DNA of 64,000 nt from Pomphorhynchus laevis (Eukaryota > Acanthocephala > Palaeacanthocephala > Echinorhynchida > Pomphorhynchidae). Shown piece after piece: positions 20,943-32,664 of the stretch. The translations under genes and the position numbers were made by a program. Below the pieces are notes generated by a model that worked only from the letters and a program-made list of their open reading frames with translations, was not told the origin of the DNA and did no database searches. The stretch spans positions 62,001-126,000 of the forward strand of contig WNNJ02000618.1 in assembly GCA_012934845.2 (NCBI GenBank), given 5' to 3'. Position 1 is the first letter of the stretch. Every line of letters begins with the position of its first letter.

Positions 20943-23852
20943 TTACATCACCACAACAAAACAAAACTGTGAATCAGGTGTCGAGAAGGTGTGAATGGAG
21001 GAGGTGTTTGAATGTGATAAAGGAGGGGGCGCGGCGGACGTCGAGAGGGAGTTGATTCCAGGCGAGTGAGGCGGCGACGAGGAAGGATCGGAGACCGTAG
21101 TTGTTGGAGTATTTAGGAACGTGGAGTAAGAGGGTATTACGGGAACGAAGCAATAGCGAAGTGGGGCGAGTGTCGTCAAAGAAAGGAAGTTTGATGAACG
21201 ATGGGGATCCGACAGCGATGATACGAAAAGTAACGAGAAGAAGGCGGAGTTTGATGCGGAGAGTTGGGCCAAATATGTGGACGTGTGGTCGAAGCAACGG
21301 AGACGAAAGAGCACTCGAACGGCCGTGTTGATTATTCGTTGTAGGGGTAGGATGATGGATTTTGGAGAATTGGCGAAAAGACTAAGACAGTAATCGATTT
21401 TAGGGAAAAGAAGCGATGAAAGAAGAGACATACAAGAACGGAAGTCGATAAGGGGGCGGATACGGCGGATGTCACGAAGAATTAAGTTAGACGAGCGGAC
21501 CTTGTCACGGACGAAGGGTTTAAGAGAAAGGTGATCATCGAAATGGAAGCCTAAGAAAGTGAGATTGTGGACTACAGGGATGATCGATGAGGCAAAAGAT
21601 ACAATGGGAGGAGATATGCTTGGTTTACGGGGAAGGATCCACATTATTTTGGACTTTTCGGCATTTAGAACGAGATGGAGATTGGAGAGACGTTTGTAGA
21701 TAGAAGACAGTTGGAGGCGGAAATGCCGATATCGTGTATGCAAAGTGCGGGTGCATGAGCATAGATTAGAATGTCATCGGCATATTGCATGACGTTAAAG
21801 GAGTACGGTTTGATAAACGGAGAGAGATCGCCAAGCATAAGAGAGAAAAGCAGGGGACCTAGGACTGAACCTTGTGAGTCCCCGCAAAAAATAGGGATGG
21901 GAGGGGAGGATGATGAATTAGAACAGACGCGAAAGGAACGGTCGGATAGATATGAGGCGAACCATGCTACGGAAGGAGGAAGAAAAGCCGTAATCATAAC
22001 GAAGGCGAGAATGGAGGACGGAGTGGTCGACAATGTCGAATGCGGAGGAGAGGTCGAGGGAGATGAGAACACTATATAGAGCCTTGTCTCGAGAAATGAG
22101 TAAGTCGTTGTACACTTTTATGCATGCGATTTCTGTCGAGTGATTAGAGCGGAAAGCGGATTGGAAAGGAGGGTACAGATTGGATGAGGAGAGATAAGCG
22201 TTGATTTGTATTAAGATGATGCGTTCTAAGAGCTTTGAAAGAGTAGGGAGTAGTGAAATGGGGCGATAGCTAGAAGGAAGGGAGGGGTCGAGCAATTGTT
22301 TCTTAAGGATCGGACGAACGATCGCGGATTTCCAGTGTGAAGGGACGATACGACTGCGGATGGACGAGTTAAACAACGTTGTGAGAAATGGGGTTATCGA
22401 TGAGCATATAGATTATAAAATGTGAGTAGGCAGGAGATCGGCAGGTGAGGTTTTGTTAGGCAAGGACATGAGGACAGATGATACTTCTGTAGGTGAGACA
22501 GGGAGATGATGAAAGAATTCCGGAAGGATGAGAGTAGACTGGGCAGATTAGTATAGGATGGAGACCGGGGTGTGAGAGTACAGCGTGGATACTTTAGTCT
22601 GGAGAAATGACGAATAATCATTGGCATTGATGTTGCACGGCGAAGAGGAGCGAGCAAGGATTAAGTTAAAAGTATGCCAGAGAGTCTTAAAGTTGAATAA
22701 AGTGATGATTTTATGCTGCCAGAAGGAGTTGCATTTGGTACGTAGTAGGTTGAGATGAGACCGGCGAAGAGCAAGATAGGAATCACGGAAAGACGAAGTG
22801 ATCGAGCGGAAATCACGTCTAAGAGAGCGGTGATAGACTCGAAAAGCTTGGCGGAGTCGACGCATTGAGAGTAGGCATTGGATGACAAACCATGGGGCAC
22901 GGTGCAAGCGACGGTGTGGGTGAGACTTGAAGGGCAAGAGAATATTGAGAGTGGATGTGAGTTCAGAATCGAAAAGAAATGCGAGATCGTGAGGAGATGA
23001 ATATGTTATTGTGGGTAATGATAGAGAAGATTTGAGTAAGGCAGAGCGGAGAATGGAGAGGTCAAGATTTCTCGAAGGGTAACATAGGATTGTAGGTGTG
23101 TGAGGAGGGGTGTGGTTGCGAGTGAGATCAAGGGTGATAATAAAGTGATCGGATAGACCAGGATCAGAGATGGACAGTGAGGTGTAGGCAGCAAAATGAT
23201 CGGGGACAACGATGATGTCGAGTGCCCCACCGAGTATATGTGTGGGGGCAGTGGAGATTAGTTTGTAATTGTAGTTGGATAGAATGTTGATGAACCGGAT
23301 GGAATCCGTAGAAGAGGGGCGGTCTAGGCGGATATTGAAGTCGTTTAGAACGAGTGAAGGGATTGAGGACAAAGAACAATGAGAAAGGAGGTCAGCGAGT
23401 TCGGTAAAAAAACAAGGCTGTAGGAGCTGATGAACCAGGACGGTATACAATGGCGAGATCTAGAGTTATCGGGTTAGAAGAAGGACAAGTGAGCAATTCA
23501 AAATAGCAAGGGCTGAAAGGGGGATTGATTTTGCGAAGATACGCGGGGGTGACGCGCGAATGCGACGATGTCGCCAATGATTAGAGAATTTAGAAGGGCA
23601 TGAGCTGAGGGGGCGGGTGGATTCGACTGGGGAGCAACCGGCAGAGAGCAGACGGCGAATGGAAAGGTCTTCGGAATCTGAGTGCCAGGATTTGGGAAGG
23701 CAGAAGAGATCGATGGATTGCTTGGTGAATAGATTTAGGATAAGATCGGATTTATTGAGAATAGATCTAATGTTGAGGAGGCAGAGGCAGAAACCGTGTG
23801 TGGTGGCGAAAAAGTCTAGTGGAGAAGACACATAGGGGAGATGGAGCGCCAT
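20943..23852 (-). pseudogene. LINE-A copy 3 ORF2: APE endonuclease plus reverse transcriptase
   Basis: Encodes an apurinic-like endonuclease, which nicks target DNA, and a reverse transcriptase for target-primed reverse transcription. EN: LLNIRSILNKSDLILNLF near 23790, SLVLNDFNIRLDRPSST near 23350 (the usual GDFN glycine is N) and LSDHFIITLDLTRN near 23140. RT: FQSAFRSNHSTEIACIKVYN near 22150, motif A LISLDLSSAFDIVDHSVL near 22060, motif B GDSQGSVLGPLL near 21885, motif C MQYADDILIYA near 21790, and the C-terminal PNYSNNYGLRSFLVAASLAW near 21090. At least four frame changes break it, including the T7 run at 23406-23412 shared with copy 5. Start taken at 23852 by comparison with copy 5. Confidence 0.8.
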
Positions 23853-24075
23853 CGAATTTTGGGACGGGTGTGGACAACTTGAAAATTTCCGTCTATGTTT
23901 CGGATGGAGAGTGATGTTTCGCCGTTTTCCTCGCGACGGCGTTTTTTGATGCGGGCTGAAGAGATTTGAGCGATTTCAGAAGGGGCGCGATCGGGGAAAA
24001 TTCGAGTGGTTGAAGATGACATGAGTTTGAATCGTTGAGAGAGGACAGAAGACGCGTGAGAGCGATGCTTGAAAA

Positions 24076-24840
24076 CAATTTTTAGGAGAGTGGGCTTTAA
24101 GGATTAGATTGAGAAGATTTGTTTAGACGGATGAATGCGACAGGAGAAGTGCCCTTGAAAAAGGATGGTTTATCCGGAGGAACAATAGACGAGAGGATGG
24201 ATCTGAAGGCGGAAACATCGTGGTCCAGACGTGCTTGTGGAGATAAGGAGTTAGAAGGCATGATATTAGTGACAATGACGCAACGATCGCGAGAAGCAAA
24301 GCGCTTCCGTAAAGGAGGACGACTGACGTGAGTAGGTGAGATCACGATAGAAGAGCTGGCAGTTGATGATTTGGAGGGATTTGATTTGACGACGGGAGAC
24401 ATAGAGGATACTGATAATAAAGAGGGTGGCAAGCGATGTGAGGAAAGGTTATGAGTGGAAGGATAGTGTAGGTTGGTGGAGGTGATTTTGATTGATGGAT
24501 GCAAGTTATTGAGAAACGAGACGGGAAGGACGGGACGTGGGGTGTCGGGGAGTGAAGATGACATGGAATGGGAAGTGTATATGGTGGCAGGGTCGGTGGG
24601 TGGAGAAAGGACATTAGAAACGACGGGGGTAGTTTGAGTTGACGTGTTGGATGTTGATATGTGCTTATTGGAAAGGTTGCAGATTAGTTTGTTGGCACAA
24701 AAACCACATACGAAGTCTTCTTTAGCCTTATTCTTGTCGCAGGTGATTGTTGTCCAGACGCTGCAGTTGTGTATCGAGCACTGTACTTGCAGTTGTCAAT
24801 AGTTAGTGTCGGTCTTAGTTGTTTTCTTACGTCCTCCCAT
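24076..24840 (-). pseudogene. LINE-A copy 3 ORF1: PHD-like zinc finger plus RRM-like chaperone domain
   Basis: Starts MGGRKKTTKTDTNY at 24840. A stop follows after 14 codons, then a zinc motif CSIHNCSVW...FVCGFCANKL (24620-24790) resembling a PHD finger. A serine/proline-rich linker leads to the conserved core RKRFASRDRCVIVTNIMPSN near 24300 and LDHDVSAFRSILSSIVPPDK, continuing toward 23820 as RIFPDRAPSEIAQISSA and RKRREENGETSLSIRN in other frames. CR1-group ORF1 proteins bind the LINE RNA and act as chaperones. From SLPDTPR (near 24555) onward the sequence is nearly identical to copy 5; before that it is not. Confidence 0.7.
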
Positions 24841-25440
24841 AAACGATGGTTGCCGTCGATGGTTGTCGTCGATGGTTGTCGTCGATGTTTGTCGTCGATG
24901 GTTGTCGTTGTAAGATGTTTGTAACTTTTCTGACTTGTATTGTATGTATACTAGATTGTAAGATGTTCGTAATCAAGAAAAGTTTTACAGGCGAGTGAGG
25001 CGGCATCGAGGAAGGATCGGATACCGCAGTTGTTAGAGTAATTGGGATAGTGGAGTAAGAGGGTATGACGGGAACGTAGCGATAGCGAGGTTGCGCGAGT
25101 ATCGTCTAAGAAAAGAAGGTTAATGAACGATGGGGAGGTGACAGCGATGAGACGAAAAGTTACGAGAAGGCGGTGTTTGATGCGGATGTGGATGGTGGGC
25201 CATGAGAGTTGGGCAAGATATGTGGATGTGTTGTCGAAGCGACGGAGACGAAAGATCACTCAAACATTGGAGTTGGTTATTCGTTGTAGGGGTAGGATGA
25301 TGGATTTTGGAGAATTGGCGAAAAGGCTAATGCATTAATCGATTTTAGGGAAAAGAAGCGATGAAAGAAAAGACACAATAACGAAAGTCGATAAGGGGGC
25401 GGATACGGCGGAAAACAAGAAAATAAATACTTAATAGAAT

Positions 25441-25699
25441 AAGGTCGAATTAAAAATTTTCTCATTAGCGTTAATCCCGTTTGGCGGGGTCCGCTTGGCA
25501 CGTTCGCTGGTGCCAAAATGCCCTAGTCGCTGCGTCTTCGAGCGTGAGTCCGACCATTTTCATATCATTCAGTAGGGTGTCCATCTTTTCAGTTATTTTC
25601 CTTTGAGTCTCTTTCCGTCGACCTCGATTTGTAGTGATGCCTGCGCCAGTGTGTTCACGTCTGCCCTCAGTACATGTCCATACAAGGTCGAATAAAAAA
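25441..25699 (-). mobile_element. RTE-clade LINE 3' fragment
   Basis: On the minus strand, NRGRRKETQRKITEKMDTLL, then DMKMVGLTLEDAATRAFWHQ and TCQADPAKRD, match the C-terminus typical of RTE-clade ORF2 ('GRP+.RW...V..D+...G.T.EDA.DR..WR......ADP..R'). The fragment is bracketed by AAGGTCGAATTAAAAA (25441-25456) and AAGGTCGAATAAAAAA (25684-25699), a likely 10-16 bp target-site duplication. It is strongly 5'-truncated. The family assignment rests on recalled motifs. Confidence 0.65.
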
Positions 25700-26480
25700 T
25701 ATGATATTAATTCATTTTTTAAATGGATTAACAAAACAAAATTTAGATGGACACTAAACATTGATCGTTTAGTAGAAGTGGCCAAAGTTGATCCACAGGT
25801 ATTTTATGTCGGTCTAACAAAAGCAGCACAGTAGAAATGGATTCACATTTTTATAAATACAACCTTTGAATTCATGTATTTGTCAACACTGTTAACCATG
25901 TTAAAAGACAAGCATTTACCATCTCTAAAAAGTCGAACCTTGAATCATGATTAGTGGACAGTATTGACCTCTACTCCGAAGCTATGATACTTAGGCGTAT
26001 TAGACCCCATTTTCGCATCCACACTTGAGTATAAAACTTAAAAATTAATCTGCGCTAAGTATAATTCGGAGTTTACAGGAGAAACTCTGCGACAAGTACA
26101 GTCATGTGTTTTAAAAAGTATTTAATGCAAACGTATTAATGTTTACAAGAACCGTTTAAATGATGTCAAACAAAGGGCTCAACAAGCAGTATTGAATGCA
26201 ATTAACCATGATACCCATAATGGTACATTATCGTGGATAAGTGCGCTTCCTCTAACCGCTGAAAACTTTCATATGCATTCTCATAAATTTAGAGATGCCC
26301 TATGTTCCCGATATGGATTGAATCCACCAGATCTAAATAGAAAAGCATGTATATCAGGATCAACAAACGACATTCACGCATTATCATGCTAACAAAGTGA
26401 TGCACAAATAAGCCGTCATGACAATTTCAGAACACGATGGCCTATGCATTATCAGAAATATGCACGGCGTTGAAATATGC
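25700..26480 (+). mobile_element. LINE-B copy 4: C-terminal half, degenerate
   Basis: Matches copy 3 after its RT: VEVAKVDPQVFYVGLTKAAQ near 25770 (copy 3 has MAKVDPYIAYVGLTKSVQ), GTLSWISALPLTAENFHMHS near 26220, KFRDALCSRYGLNPPDLNRK near 26285, and a zinc remnant TNDIHALSC near 26370 followed by SRHDNF. Multiple stops are present. The RT half and the distal nuclease are missing. Confidence 0.7.
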
Positions 26481-26489
26481 ACACATTTC

Positions 26490-26850
26490 AATATTCAATT
26501 TAATTCAAAGTTATTTTCAATTAGAATATAAATGACTTAGCAGTATTGAATATTGGCATGTAGGTTTAATTATAAATTGATGTACGAATAAATTAAACAT
26601 ACATTTCAATAACCCATCACGTTCCTTTGTGATATAATTTCTAATTTAAACATGAATAACCTATCAGTAGTCAATATTTACATGTTTAGTTATAAATTGA
26701 TGACTGAATTAATTACACATTTCAATATTCAATTTAGTTCAAAAAAATTTAGTTCAACGTTATTTCTAATAAAAATATAAAAATCAGTATTGAATATTTC
26801 ATGCAATTATAAATTGTTTAATTATAAATTGATTAATTAATAAATCATAC
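26490..26850. repeat. Degenerate ~130-170 bp tandem repeat, AT-rich
   Basis: About two and a half imperfect units share AATTATAAATTGATG, CACATTTCAATATTCAATTT and CAGTATTGAATATT. No coding potential. It follows the truncated 3' end of LINE-B copy 4. Confidence 0.6.
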
Positions 26851-26854
26851 CAAA

Positions 26855-27260
26855 TAACTGAGTCTACGTATTTTATACTACAAATAAATCAAAAATAAAG
26901 ATAAATAATAAATAATTATATAAGATTAAATCAAAAATAAAGATAAATAATAAATAATTATATAAGATTTTATACAATTTATATTTAAATTACGATATAA
27001 GTCAGTTTTTATGAATTGACCAATAGATAACATACGATGTATAAGAACAAGGATTACATGTCATCAGGAGAAACTGCTATGTTATCCGGTTTCGACCCCC
27101 TATTCCTCGATTCAACATAGCAGCGGGGTCAAATACGCGCTAATGACGCTTTTCCTCTAATGAAATTTGATTATTTAGTGTACCTTATTCTAATACGAAG
27201 CATATTGTTTATTATCAATCCATAAAAAAATTTCGTCTAATAGTTAAAATAAACTTTTAA
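26855..27260 (-). repeat. Repeat R, second copy (inverted), with an exact 42-bp duplication
   Basis: The reverse complement matches 9540-9740 and 10620-10720. At 26886-26927 and 26928-26969 a 42-bp AT-rich unit (AAATCAAAAATAAAGATAAA...) is exactly duplicated; the sibling copy at 10.6 kb has one. The outer end carries AACTGAGTCTACGTATTTTA (26860-26880), which recurs near 45821 and, in variant form, near 48216. Confidence 0.6.
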
Positions 27261-27429
27261 TAATATTTTGTTGATTTGTATATTGTAAAATTATAAGAAA
27301 AGAAAAAATCTATTAAACTTCCTTGAAAATTAGCAGAAAAATAAATAAAGGTTTTAATAAATAACAACTGATAAGAAATAATTAAAAACGAAACACAGAA
27401 AAACAATCAAAAATAGCCAGTCGTTAAAA

Positions 27430-28145
27430 ATTCGTTCGCTTCTTTAACTTTGTGACGGCCTCTGGTACAGCGGGATCTGAGCACTCCTGCCAATCCAACA
27501 CGCCACTCTCCGACTAAACCACCCAGGGTACTTCACCCCCTTCCCCGAAGAGTACAAGCGAGGCAAACTATGCTTGGTAATCGCGAAATGAGAAGCTTGG
27601 GAAACCTTAGTCTTTGTTCTGGAGGACGTCCTCTCGAAAAGAAGACTAATCCCGGGATAGCCCAAGTACCCCCAGAGGCGCACTTGGATTTTCCCATTCA
27701 ATGACAGATGCTGAGCCCGTTTCAGGGCCCACCTAGCTTTCTTCAGGATACATTTGAGTCTATCCAGGTCAGCTTTCGCCGACCAGTTCACCGTAAGAGT
27801 GAACCTCAGGTATTTTACTCGACTTGTGAAGGTGGGGAAAGCTGAACAAGATTGGATATGGGTAGCTGGTATTTTAGTCTTAAAAATAAACGGCTGATGT
27901 CCGAGACTAGCTTATTGAACCTGCGTCCAGATTAATCACGATAAAAAAAATTTTAAAAAGTTCAATGAAGGCAGCAAGATATAAGATAGTAGAAAGTGGG
28001 AATCCTTGAGGCACACCCGTAATAGGGTAGAACTGACCCACATCAAGGTCGTCTTCATAGAAAAACCGCTTGGTGTACAGCAATATCTCCACTCTGTTAG
28101 CAATTCTCGCAGGCAACCCGAGTGACGTGAGAGAGAGGAGATAAG
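27430..28145 (-). mobile_element. LINE-C copy 1, 3' part (RT motif B to tail)
   Basis: The distal half of the LINE-C polymerase on the minus strand: ARIANRVEILLYTKRFFYED near 28085, motif B TGVPQGFPLSTILYLAAFIE near 27990, thumb VNWSAKADLDRLKCILKKAR near 27760, and a C-terminal GVKYPGWFSRRVACW near 27530. It continues the 5' part at 32747-34089; a full-length LINE-A separates the two. Motif C is lost in a degraded stretch around 27910-27950. Confidence 0.75.
27466..27535 (-). other. tRNA-like A/B-box segment at the LINE-C 3' end (copy 1)
   Basis: The minus strand has A-box-like TGGTTTAGTCGG (27510-27521) and B-box-like GCTCAGATCCC (27472-27482), 39 nt apart. The same pair occurs at the 3' ends of the two other LINE-C copies. 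It overlaps a possible end of the ORF2 frame. Confidence 0.4.
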
Positions 28146-28403
28146 AAAAGTTAAAAAAAGTATTGATTATTAAATTTCTTACATTTGAACTTTCTTGGCT
28201 GCTTGATAAACTACTTACAAAAAGTCCATCGACACTATCAGGATATCAGAGATCGAGTAATAAACAGTTGGAACAGACTCCCGTCATCTGCCGTCATCTA
28301 CAATAAATAACATACAATCTCCCGTCATCTACAATAAATAACATACAATCTAATATACATACAACGAGGAGAATAAAATCACGAATCAAACGACTATATA
28401 CAA

Positions 28404-29801
28404 ATGGGTCGGAAAAAACAAAAGTCTCAAGTTCCCAACCATGTTGCGTCCAACACCGATGTTAGAGATGTTTCCAATGGATCTGAACAACAAGTCCTTT
28501 GCTCAAACAATGATTGTCACACGTGGGTAAGTATTTGGACTTCAGAATCCCAGGCATCTTGCCTTGCAGACAACGAATTCTACTGTGGCTACTGTTCGGC
28601 TAAGATGATAAATACGATGAAGAGTGAAATAGAGAGTCTCAAGACAAATATATTGAAACTATCTGGCAATGCAGCGATGTCCACACATGCCTCTTCGTAT
28701 TGTAATAAGTCTCAACCTCGATGCCCAATTCTCCCGCATTCGATTGCCTCTAAGAATGAATAATCTCCCATCTCTTCTACAGGTATTACTATACATCCTT
28801 CAATTTTGCACAATCAATCAGCTCAATCTTCTGATGTTACTGTCATTGACCATTTGCAACCCAGTATTTCTTTTGTCGTATCAGATAAATCACCTTACAT
28901 TTCTACCCCTCATTGCGTTTCTACGTCATCATCAGATAATCCATTATCAGATAATCTGAAGGAGCCGCAAATTGTATCGCAGCAAGATGGATTTTGTCAA
29001 GTTTATGATAAATCTACCGATACAGTGACGGAGCCGCAAATTGTTACAACTAATGTATGTTCACTCCCCGACACCCCACGTTCAGTCCATCCTGTCTCGT
29101 TTCTCAATAACTTGCATCCATCAATCAAAATCACCTCCACCAGCCTCCACTATCCTTCCACTCATAACCTTTCCTCACATCGCTTGCCACCCGCTTTATT
29201 ATCATTATCCTCTATGTCTCCCGTCGTCAAATCAAATCCCTCCAAATCATCAACTGCCAGCTCTTCTATCGTGATCTCACCTACTCACGTCAGTCGTCCT
29301 CCTTTACGGAAGCGCTTTGCTTCTCGCGATCGTTGCGTCATTGTTACTAATATCACGCCTTCTAACTCCTTATCTCCACAAGCACGTCTGGACCACGATG
29401 TTTCCGCCTTCAGATCCATCCTCTCGTCTATTGTTCCTGCGGATAAACCATCCTTTTTCAAGGACATTTCTCCAGTCGCATTCATCCGTCTAAACAAATC
29501 TTCTCAATCTAATCCTTCCCAGCCCCCTCTCCTAAAAATTGTTTTCAAGCATCGCTCTCACGCGTCTTCTGTCCTCTCTCAACGATTCAAACTCATGTCA
29601 TCTTCAACCACTCGAATTTTCCCCGATCGCGCCCCTTCCGAAATCGCTCAAATCTCTTCAGCCCACATCGAAAAACGTCGTCGCGAGGAAAACGGCGAAA
29701 CTTCACTCGCCATCCGAAACATAGACGGAAATTTTCAAATTGTCCACACCCGTCCAAAAATTCGATGGCGCTCCATCTCTCCTATGTGTCTTCTCCACTA
29801 G
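28404..29801 (+). pseudogene. LINE-A copy 5 ORF1: PHD-like finger, Ser/Thr-rich linker, RRM-like domain
   Basis: Starts MGRKKQKSQVPNHVAS. A PHD-like zinc finger follows (CSNNDCHTWVSIW...FYCGYCSAKM, about residues 33-72) with a short coiled coil (KSEIESLKTNILKL). The frame stops at 28760 and a second frame (28806-29801) continues through a Ser/Thr/Pro-rich region to RKRFASRDRCVIVTNITPSN, LDHDVSAFRSILSSIVPADK, VFKHRSHASSVLSQRFK and RRREENGETSLAIRNIDGNF. This organisation is that of CR1-group ORF1 proteins, which coat the LINE RNA. In a functional ancestor the two frames would be one protein of about 460 residues. Start chosen from similarity of MGRKK to MGGRKK in copy 3. Confidence 0.75.
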
Positions 29802-32664
29802 TCTCTTTCGCCACAGCACACGGTTTCCGCCTCGGTCTCCTCAACACTAGATCTATTCTCAATAAATCCGATCTTATCCTCAACCTATTCACCAAGCAAT
29901 CCATCGATCTCTTCTGCCTCACCGAATCCTGGCACTCAGATTCCGACGATTTTTCCATTCGCCGTCTGCTCTCTGCCGGTTGCTCCCTAGTCGAATCCGC
30001 CCGCCCCCTAAGCTCATGCCCTTCTAAATCCTCTAATCATGGCGGCATCGTCGCATTCGCGCGTCACCCAGCGTCTCTTCGCAAAATCAATCCCCCTTTC
30101 AGCCCTTGCTATTTTGAATTGCTCACTTGTCCTTCTTCTAACCCGATAACTCTAGATCTCGCCATTGTATACCGTCCTGGTTCATCAGCTCCTACAGCCT
30201 TGTTTTTTTACCGAACTCGCTGACCTCCTTTCTCATTGTTCTTTGTCCTCAATCCCTTCACTCGTTCTAGGCGACTTCAATATCCGCCTAGACCGCCCCT
30301 CTTCCACAGATTCCATCCGCTTCATCAACATTCTATCCAACTACAATTACAAACTAATCTCCACTGCCCCCACACATATACTTGGCGGGGCACTCGACAT
30401 CATCGCTGTCCCCGATCATTTTGCTGCCCACACCTCACTGTCCATCTCTGATCCTGGTCTATCCGATCACTTTCTTATCACCCTTGATCTCGCTCGCAAC
30501 CACACCCTTCCTCACACACCTACAATCCTACGTCGCCCTTGGAGAAATCTTGACCTTTCCCTTCTCCGCTCTGCCTTACTCAAATCGTCTCTATCATTAC
30601 CCACAATAACATATTCATCTCCTCACGATCTCGCCTTTCTTTTCGACTCAGAACTCACATCCACTCTCGATATTCTCTTGCCCTTCAAGTCTCACCCACA
30701 CCGTCGCTTGCACCATGCCCCATGGTTTGACATCCAATGCCTACTCTCAAAGCGTCGACTCCGCCATGCTTTTCGAGTCTATCACCGCTCTCTCAGACGC
30801 GATTTCCGCTCGATCACTCCGTCTTTCCGTGATTCCTATCTTGCTCTTCGCCGGTCTCATCTCAACCTACTACGTACCAAATGCAACTCCTTCTGGCAGC
30901 ATAAAATAATCACTTCATTCAACTCTAAGACTCTCTGGCATACTTTTAACTCAATCCTGGCTCGTTCCTCTACGCCTTGCAACATCAATGCTAATGATTA
31001 TTCGTCATTTCTCCAGACTAAAGTATCCACGCTGCTCTCTCACACCCCGGTCTCCATCCTATCCCACTCTGCCCAGTCTACTCTCATCCTTCCGGAACTC
31101 TTTCATCTTCTCCCTGTATCACCTACAGAAGTATCATCTGTCCTCATGTCCTTGCCCAACAAAACCTCACCTGCCGATCCCCTGCCTACCCACATATTAA
31201 AATCTATATGCTCATCGATATCCCCATTTCTCACAACCTTGTTTAACTCGTCCATCCGCAGTCGTATCTTCCCTTCACACTGGAAATCCGCAATCGTTCG
31301 TCCCCTCCTTAAGAAACAATCGCTCGACCCCTCCCTTCCTTCTAGCTATCGCCCCATTTCACTACTCCCTACTCTTTCTAAGCTCTTAGAACGCCTCATC
31401 TTAATACAAATCAACGCTTATCTCTCCTCATCCAATCTGTACCCTCCTTTCCAATCCGCTTTCCGCTCTAATCACTCGACAGAAATCGCATGCATAAAAG
31501 TGTACAACGACTTACTCATTTATCGAGACAAGGCTCTATATAGTGTTCTCATCTCCCTCGACCTCTCCTCCGCATTCGACATTGTCGACCACTCCGTCCT
31601 CCTTTCTCGCCTTCGTTATGATTACGGCTTTTCTTCCTCCTCCGTAGCATGGTTCGCCTCATATCTATCCGACCGTTCCTTTCGCGTCTGTTCTAATTCA
31701 TCATCCTCCCCTCCCATCCCTATTTTTTGCGGGGACTCACAAGGTTCAGTCCTAGGTCCCCTGCTTTTCTCTCTTATGCTTGGCGATCTCTCTCCGTTTA
31801 TCAAACCGTACTCCTTTAACGTCATGCAATATGCCGATTGACATTCTAATCTATGCTCATGCACCCGCACTTTGCATACACGATATCGGCATTTCTGCCT
31901 CCAACTGTCTTTCTTCTATCTACAAACGTCTCTCCAATCTCCATCTCGTTCTAAACGCCGAAAAGTCCAAAATAATGTGGATCCTTCCCCGTAAACCAAG
32001 CATATATCCTCCCATTGTATCTTTTGCCTCATCGATCATCCCTGTAGTCCACAATCTCACTTTCTTAGGCTTCCATTTCGATGATCACCTTTCCCTTAAA
32101 CCCTTCGTCCGTGACAAGGTCCGCTCGTCTAACTTAATTCTTCGTGACATCCGCCGTATCCGCCCCCTTATCGACTTCCGTTCTTGTATGTCTCTTCTTT
32201 CATCGCTTCTTTTCCCTAAAATCGATTACTGCCTTAGCCTTTTCGCCAATTCTCCAAAATCCATCATCCTACCCCTACAACGAATAATCAACACCGCCGT
32301 TCGAGTGCTCTTTCGTCTCCGTCGCTTCGACCACACATCCACATATTTTGCCCAACTCTCCTGGCCCACCATCCACATCCGCATCAAACTCCGCCTTCTT
32401 CTCATTACTTTTCGTCTCATCGCTGTCGGCTCCCCATCGTTCATCAACCTTCCTTTCTTAGACGATACTCGCCCCACCTCGCTATCGCTTCGTTCCTGTC
32501 ATACCCTCTTACTCCACGTTCCTAATTACTCCAACAACTACGGTCTCCGATCCTTCCTCGTCGCCGCCTCACTCGCCTGGAATCAACTCCCTCTCGACGT
32601 CCGCCGCGCTCCCTCCTTTATCACATTCAAACACCTCCTCCGTTCACACCTTCTCGACGCCTGA
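29765..32664 (+). pseudogene. LINE-A copy 5 ORF2: APE endonuclease plus reverse transcriptase
   Basis: EN block: GLLNTRSILNKSDLILNLF near 29840, DLFCLTESWHSDSDDF near 29905 (catalytic E in TESW), SLVLGDFNIRLDRPSST near 30255, GGALDIIAV near 30385, DPGLSDHFLITLDLA near 30450 (catalytic SDH). RT block: SYRPISLLPTLSKLLERLIL near 31350, motif A LISLDLSSAFDIVDHSVL near 31545, motif B GDSQGSVLGPLL near 31725, motif C YADDILIY disrupted by one extra T near 31841, and a thumb and C-terminal block to 32664 (SHLLDA). Besides that insertion there is a +1 shift at a run of seven T (30203-30209 region) also present in copy 3. The long central frame (30165-31841) is otherwise open. Confidence 0.82.

Larger units (their letters stand above)
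20894..24984 (-). mobile_element. LINE-A copy 3: near full-length element nested in an older LINE-A
   Basis: Spans 20898-24980 (4.1 kb), with AGTT (AACT on the element strand) at 20894-20897 and 24981-24984 as probable target duplication. It has a 5' UTR with about four CAACCATCGACGA units (24845-24905), ORF1, APE endonuclease and RT (ORF2), then the 3' hairpin and T-tract. ORF1 and ORF2 overlap slightly. It shares derived states with copy 5 (T7 frameshift in ORF2, GDSQGS instead of GVPQGS), but its ORF1 N-terminal module is different. Confidence 0.85.
20748..25410 (-). mobile_element. LINE-A old copy, split in two by a younger LINE-A
   Basis: Two pieces of one 5'-truncated LINE-A on the minus strand. 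24985-25410 encodes FRLRRFDNTSTYLAQLSW through RSFLDAASLAC. 20748-20893 continues with the ORF2 C-terminus and the 3' hairpin, AATAAA and T-tract. The two pieces meet in the middle of the conserved stretch CTCGCCTGGAATCAACTCCC, and 4.1 kb of younger LINE-A separates them. Divergence from the other copies is greater than that of the insert, as expected for the older host. Confidence 0.75.

Noticed and set aside
20742-25410. Long plus-strand frames opposite LINE-A
   Set aside because: Antisense shadows of the GC-rich LINE-A coding sequence with low-complexity Arg/Glu/Gly composition.
26490-26850. Centromeric-type satellite
   Set aside because: Only two to three degenerate units are present; too few to support a satellite array.
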